Part shown: piece by piece, positions 20,291 through 23,614 of the stretch
Position numbering within the stretch: position 1 is the stretch's first letter
Layout of the letters: each line of letters starts with the position of its first letter
NCBI GenBank assembly: GCA_003445095.1
Contig: DLVS01000080.1
Coordinates: 1 to 23,614, forward strand
DNA from: Verrucomicrobiales bacterium
GTDB lineage: Bacteria > Verrucomicrobiota > Verrucomicrobiia > Limisphaerales > UBA9464
Reading direction: 5' to 3'
Length of the DNA stretch: 23,614 nucleotides
Notes under the pieces: generated by a model
What the model was told of the DNA's origin: nothing
Database searches by the model: none
Seen by the model: only the letters and a program-made list of their open reading frames with translations
Position numbers and translations under genes: made by a program

Positions 20291-21076
20291 ATGGAGGAGA
20301 AGATCATCTTCAGCAAATACCTCCACGAGCACCTGCTGCCGCACGCGCGCGACGTGGAGCGGTTGCGGCATTATGTCTGCCCGGATTGCGGCACGCCGGT
20401 GGGCAATCGCGAGGTGGCGATGAAGCGGCTTAACGACTGGTTGCGAGGCCGGCCACCCCAGTCGGAGGCCACGGGCTTCAAGGTCCGCAAGGAGAAGGAG
20501 GAGACGCCGAGCATCATCTGCGTGGGCTGCGAGAAGCGGGTGCCGCTCTGGGATGAGATGGAGCAGTGCTTCGCCAGCCCGGAGATTCAGCAGCGCGTGC
20601 GCGACATGCAGGAGGAGTCCGCCATCGAGCTGAGCAACCAGAGCAAGGAACGCGCGCTGGTGGGCGAGGTCATTTCCACGGTCGCGCTGGCCAACCAGAT
20701 CTGCCGCGAATTTACAGTGAGCGATCACGGCATCGACATGGAGATCGAGTTCACCGACGACGTTCACGAGGCGACGAATCAAAAGATCTATCTCCAGCTC
20801 AAGTCGGGCGACTCCTATACGCGCAAGAGCAAGAAGGACGGGGCCGAAACCTTTACGATTAAGGACCAGCGGCATGCGCGATATTGGATGGCATCCGCCT
20901 TTCCTGTGCTGCTGGTCATCCGTAATTCCGAGGGCGAAGTCCGATGGATGGAAGTGCGCGAGTGGCTGAAGCGCGCTAGCGATAATGGGAAGAAGCCAGT
21001 GAAGCAGATCGTCTTCGAGGGCGAGCGTTTCGACGTGATGAGCGTGCGGCGGTGGCGGGAGACGATTCTCACATAA
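20291..21076 (+). CDS. Zinc-ribbon plus DUF4365 protein, probably the C-terminal part of a larger gene
   Basis: The 261-aa frame has a split zinc ribbon (Cys30 and Cys33 in YVCPDCGTPVG; Cys77 and Cys80 in IICVGCEKRVPLWDE), a linker helix, and a DUF4365 domain (about residues 121-230) with the PD-(D/E)xK-like pattern FTVSDHGIDMEIEF (Asp149) and YLQLKSGDSY (Gln169-x-Lys171). From memory of the family, this ribbon-DUF4365 block is usually the C terminus of long LRR, COR/Roc or NTPase proteins, so the gene appears to be cut at its N terminus. No Shine-Dalgarno precedes the ATG, and a perfect hairpin (20273-20290) directly abuts it. It follows the Thoeris genes by 28 bp and could be cotranscribed. 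A nuclease-like role is inference only. Confidence 0.7.
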   Translation: MEEKIIFSKYLHEHLLPHARDVERLRHYVCPDCGTPVGNREVAMKRLNDWLRGRPPQSEATGFKVRKEKEETPSIICVGCEKRVPLWDEMEQCFASPEIQQRVRDMQEESAIELSNQSKERALVGEVISTVALANQICREFTVSDHGIDMEIEFTDDVHEATNQKIYLQLKSGDSYTRKSKKDGAETFTIKDQRHARYWMASAFPVLLVIRNSEGEVRWMEVREWLKRASDNGKKPVKQIVFEGERFDVMSVRRWRETILT

Positions 21077-21119
21077 CTCGAGTTCAAACGCACAGTACGA
21101 AGCGGTCCCCGCACTCAAG

Positions 21120-22946
21120 TCAGTCAATCCGTGACACGCGGTACAGTTGCTCAGGCGCGCCGGGAGCAAGTTCCAATAGTACGGTCACCGGATCTCCAGT
21201 TCCGGAAACAGCGGGTGCAGCGTCTGTCCATTGCGTCACCGGGAACGAGGGAGTTTTCTCGACGCGATAGTGGTGGCCCAGTTCGGTCGGGAATCGGATC
21301 TCGATGTTGTTGCCGACCACGGACGCCGTAGCAATGACGCCCAGTCTCATCAGAAAGATTCCCCGGCTAAAATTCATTCCCTCGCGCCAGCCGGCCGCGA
21401 GGACGACTTCGCACCGATCGTTGAAGGGCGATTGGCGACCGTCTTCTCCATTCGAAATCGAGAGATCCTCCAGCACGCCCCAGTTCAGTTCCGTCAGTTC
21501 GCGCCGCGTTCCGTCGCCGAGGTCGAGGGTGTCACCCAGTCGGGCCAACAGTTCCACTTGGCCATCGGATTTCATGAGCCAGATGCCCACGTTATTGGTT
21601 GGGCCGACGCCGGGACCGGTAAGAGCCGCTCGAAACACGCCTTGCCCGCGGCGGTTCAGATACGGGCCGTTCATCGCGATCAAGTCTTGAAACACCACGC
21701 CCGGAGGAGTGCCGGGAGCCGGCGAACCCGTGCGAGCGACGAGGAGGGAGGGGCGATTGGGAGGGGCCAACCAAAGCCCAAAGTCTAAATCGCTCGCGGA
21801 CAGATTGGCTTGGAACAGCACCTGGCCTTCGCTGCCCATCACGACCTTACCAAAGTCCTGGAATGATTCCGTCGTTCCGGGCGCCGGAGTGCCCGAGCGA
21901 GCCACGAGACGAGGAGCTGCGGGGTCGCCCGCCGCGATGACTTCGGAGTTGTCGGGACCGACTCCGGGACCAGAAAGGAAAGCCGCGAAGGCAATCTCAC
22001 CCTGGGCGTTCGCCGAGGCGCCGGTGGAGGCAACATCGCGGTAAGTGAACGCTGGTCCAAGGAGCGACATCGGCGCCGGATTGCCTGGCACCGCGACTGG
22101 CTCAACGGTTCCCTCTGACCCGAAGAAAAGGACACTGGCCCCTTCAACCCCGGTGGATTCCGCCGAGAAAAGCACGCGCCCATCGGACAAAAGCGACCAA
22201 AGAGTCATGAGCCCGGTATAGGTTCCTCCCGTATCAGGAGCTGGACTTCCCCCCTGGGCGATCAGCGGGAGGAGATTGGTCGAGCCCACTGCGATTCCAT
22301 AGGCGTTTAAGGGATCGATCCCTTCGCCCAAGATTTCGACTCCCGAAGCCACCCAGGCGCCGTTCTGAGTCAGAGGCGCATAGGAGACGGCATCTACTAT
22401 CGCTGCCGGTCGAAGCCTCGACGAGCGGCCTTCGTCCCTAACCAAGAAATCATAGTAGAGCATGGCGGCAAGGAACTTGGATTCGTCCAATCCAGGAAAA
22501 CGCAGGAGTGCGCCCCCAACTCTAACTCGCCGCGCGGCTTGCGGCCTCACTCCACCCGCTGCGGGCGGTAAGAATCCGAACACGATTTGATTCGGTCCGC
22601 CGGCGATGACGTTCTCAAACGAACCGACCCGCAAGCCGTCATCGAACGCCTGGCCCGCGCGCATCACCAACCCCGAATTTCCCGGCGGCCCCCACCAGAT
22701 CCCGCTGCGGTTCGTAGCACCGACGCCCGGCCCGGTGAGCTCGGCGGTGAAGACAACATTGCCCTCATTATCCACATCGAAATAGCCGGTGCTCGCAAAT
22801 GAAAATTTGACTCCATTGGTGGTTCCCGGAGCCGGTTGACCGGACACCGCGACTGGAGCGACGGACTTTTCGATCGCCCAACTTGGGCAAGATAAACTGA
22901 CCAGTACGGCCAGCGCGATAAGTGGCAATCGGCAAGGCAGGATCAT
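21120..22946 (-). CDS. Secreted protein with GxPAPGT-type repeats
   Basis: The 608-aa protein has a signal peptide (LPLIALAVLVSLSCPSWA, cleavage likely after SWA). The body repeats two alternating motifs: GxPAPGT (GQPAPGTTNGVKFSF, GSPAPDTGGTY, GNPAPMSLLGP, GTPAPGTTESFQDF, GSPAPGTPPGVVFQDL) and LTGPGVGxTNxxGIW (at least three copies). This looks like a repeated beta-propeller-like or blade module found in DUF7453-type planctomycetal and verrucomicrobial proteins. The C terminus (HHYRVEKTPSFPVTQWTDA) resembles the sheet domain ending many verrucomicrobial secreted proteins. The ATG at 22946 is chosen since codons upstream belong to a permease remnant in the same frame. The function is unknown. 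It is convergent with the DUF4365 gene. Confidence 0.8.
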   Translation of the reverse strand: MILPCRLPLIALAVLVSLSCPSWAIEKSVAPVAVSGQPAPGTTNGVKFSFASTGYFDVDNEGNVVFTAELTGPGVGATNRSGIWWGPPGNSGLVMRAGQAFDDGLRVGSFENVIAGGPNQIVFGFLPPAAGGVRPQAARRVRVGGALLRFPGLDESKFLAAMLYYDFLVRDEGRSSRLRPAAIVDAVSYAPLTQNGAWVASGVEILGEGIDPLNAYGIAVGSTNLLPLIAQGGSPAPDTGGTYTGLMTLWSLLSDGRVLFSAESTGVEGASVLFFGSEGTVEPVAVPGNPAPMSLLGPAFTYRDVASTGASANAQGEIAFAAFLSGPGVGPDNSEVIAAGDPAAPRLVARSGTPAPGTTESFQDFGKVVMGSEGQVLFQANLSASDLDFGLWLAPPNRPSLLVARTGSPAPGTPPGVVFQDLIAMNGPYLNRRGQGVFRAALTGPGVGPTNNVGIWLMKSDGQVELLARLGDTLDLGDGTRRELTELNWGVLEDLSISNGEDGRQSPFNDRCEVVLAAGWREGMNFSRGIFLMRLGVIATASVVGNNIEIRFPTELGHHYRVEKTPSFPVTQWTDAAPAVSGTGDPVTVLLELAPGAPEQLYRVSRID

Positions 22947-23057
22947 TGCGATGAAGCTACCGACCCGGCCTGACGGTGCGAGCGGAAAGTCGGGGGTGAA
23001 GGCGAGCTCGCTTGCGATGATCAGTTGCGTTTCTAGTTCAGCCACCAGCGTGAGCAG

Positions 23058-23165
23058 CACGTGTTTTCCGATCGGATCTTCGTTCGGAAATATCCTCCGG
23101 GCGAGGGCCTCGCTGCAAACCAGGACCGGCGCTGGATTGGTGGAATGATCGGTTCGGGAGAAAGT
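23058..23165 (-). pseudogene. ADOP permease shred (periplasmic domain)
   Basis: On the minus strand one frame reads ERRTFSRTDHSTNPAPVL followed by SEALARRIFPNEDPIGKHV, matching the second periplasmic domain of the intact permeases (compare VVNETLARQFFPGADPIGKR). It is bounded by an upstream TGA and lies between the FGE-like gene and the secreted-protein gene, in the frame of the latter. It is a remnant of at least the fourth or fifth permease copy in the window. Confidence 0.7.
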
Positions 23166-23198
23166 TCTGCGTTCGTTTCATGATAGGTTGGCGGCCCG

Positions 23199-23614
23199 TC
23201 ATGGCTGGACTACTACCACGCGGAAGCCGATGTGATCGGCCCGCCGCTCTGGTTCATAGCGGAGTCGCAGCGCCGAACGGCAAAACGCCGCCGGGTCCAT
23301 CCACGCTCCGCCGCGTCGAACGCGGGAATACGTTCCATCGCGGTTGGGCAGTCCTTTCCGTTCCGACAAGTCGGGATCGGCGCCACCCGGCAACCGCGAA
23401 TGATACCAATCCCGGCACCACTCGAATTCGTTGCCGTGCATGTCATGCACACCCCAGGCGTTTGCGCGGAAGCTTCCGACCCGTGTCGATGCCGAACCCG
23501 GTACTCCCGTCGGCGTTCCGTTGTAGGGCTTCCCGAAGTTCGCCTCCCGATCCGTCAGAGTGTCGCCGAAAGAGAACGCAGTAGTGGTCCCCGCGCGGCA
23601 GGCGTATTCCCACT
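23199..23614 (-). CDS. FGE/sulfatase-modifying-factor-domain protein, C-terminal part
   Basis: The frame is open at the window edge and gives 138 residues: WEYACRAGTTTAFSFGDTL, GSFRANAWGVHDMHGNEFEW, RDWYHSRLPGG, RVRRGGAWMDPAAFCRSALR and the end GFRVVVVQP. These are the conserved blocks of the formylglycine-generating-enzyme/SUMF1 fold (a C-type-lectin-like fold), with the usual RGGAW and GFRV terminal motifs. True FGE catalytic cysteines cannot be judged: the visible part has Cys in EWCRD and in FCRSA, but the N-terminal half is outside the window. Many such proteins are not sulfatase activators. The stop is at 23199-23201. Confidence 0.88.
   Translation of the reverse strand, partial: WEYACRAGTTTAFSFGDTLTDREANFGKPYNGTPTGVPGSASTRVGSFRANAWGVHDMHGNEFEWCRDWYHSRLPGGADPDLSERKGLPNRDGTYSRVRRGGAWMDPAAFCRSALRLRYEPERRADHIGFRVVVVQP

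Noticed and set aside
9306..23614. Possible diversity-generating retroelement: a four-helix-bundle protein (Avd-like fold) and a C-type-lectin-fold FGE-like protein in one window.
   Set aside because: No reverse transcriptase and no template/variable repeat pair is visible, the two genes are 13 kb apart, and both families are common on their own.

Overview
The window looks like a chromosomal accessory region of a GC-rich Gram-negative bacterium, most likely a verrucomicrobial relative. This placement is inferred from gene content: tandem duplicated orphan ABC permeases (ADOP type), a C45 acyltransferase-like remnant, a large secreted repeat protein, a formylglycine-generating-enzyme-like protein and many TIR genes. 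No rRNA or tRNA gene is visible to confirm it.

Left part (1-6755): a C-terminal fragment of a probable transposase; on the minus strand a DUF4760-like membrane protein and an SLC13/DASS transporter with two RCK-C domains; a small DoxX-like membrane protein on plus; an M20 metallodipeptidase and an EamA-type exporter on minus. Between them lie a 68-codon shred of an ADOP permease (4837-5040) and a frameshifted C45 hydrolase remnant (6302-6755).

Middle part (6780-15108): three complete ADOP permeases in tandem on minus (6780-9197, 9755-12154, 12354-14807), with a four-helix-bundle (23S IVS-type) gene between two of them. Each permease is preceded by a leader module. The module is a mini-ORF of about 50 codons whose first 17 codons copy the permease N terminus; a hairpin with seven-base-periodic arms follows; and the mini-ORF stop overlaps the permease start as ATGA. 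A fourth module stands upstream in tandem. The four-helix-bundle gene is flanked by arms of the same family as the fourth module, so the hairpins may be ORF-less versions of that element.

Right part (15109-21076) is a defence island on plus: a MazE/AbrB-VapC pair (VapC lacks its first catalytic Asp); a TIR-HicB chimeric pseudogene; a RelE-like toxin with a 70-aa overlapping partner; a TIR gene carrying four separate 33-bp in-frame repeat insertions; then a Thoeris system (SIR2-SLOG ThsA, a DUF1863 ThsB and a second TIR protein of another class); and the zinc-ribbon/DUF4365 tail of a larger protein. The TIR gene overlaps thsA by ATGA, but one insertion removes its WxxxE glutamate.

Right end (21120-23614, minus): a secreted 608-aa protein with GxPAPGT-type repeats, another ADOP permease shred, and the C-terminal part of an FGE/sulfatase-modifying-factor-like protein that runs off the window. 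The region reads as one where permease and TIR genes were repeatedly duplicated and broken, with heptamer tracts and short palindromic repeats at almost every junction.
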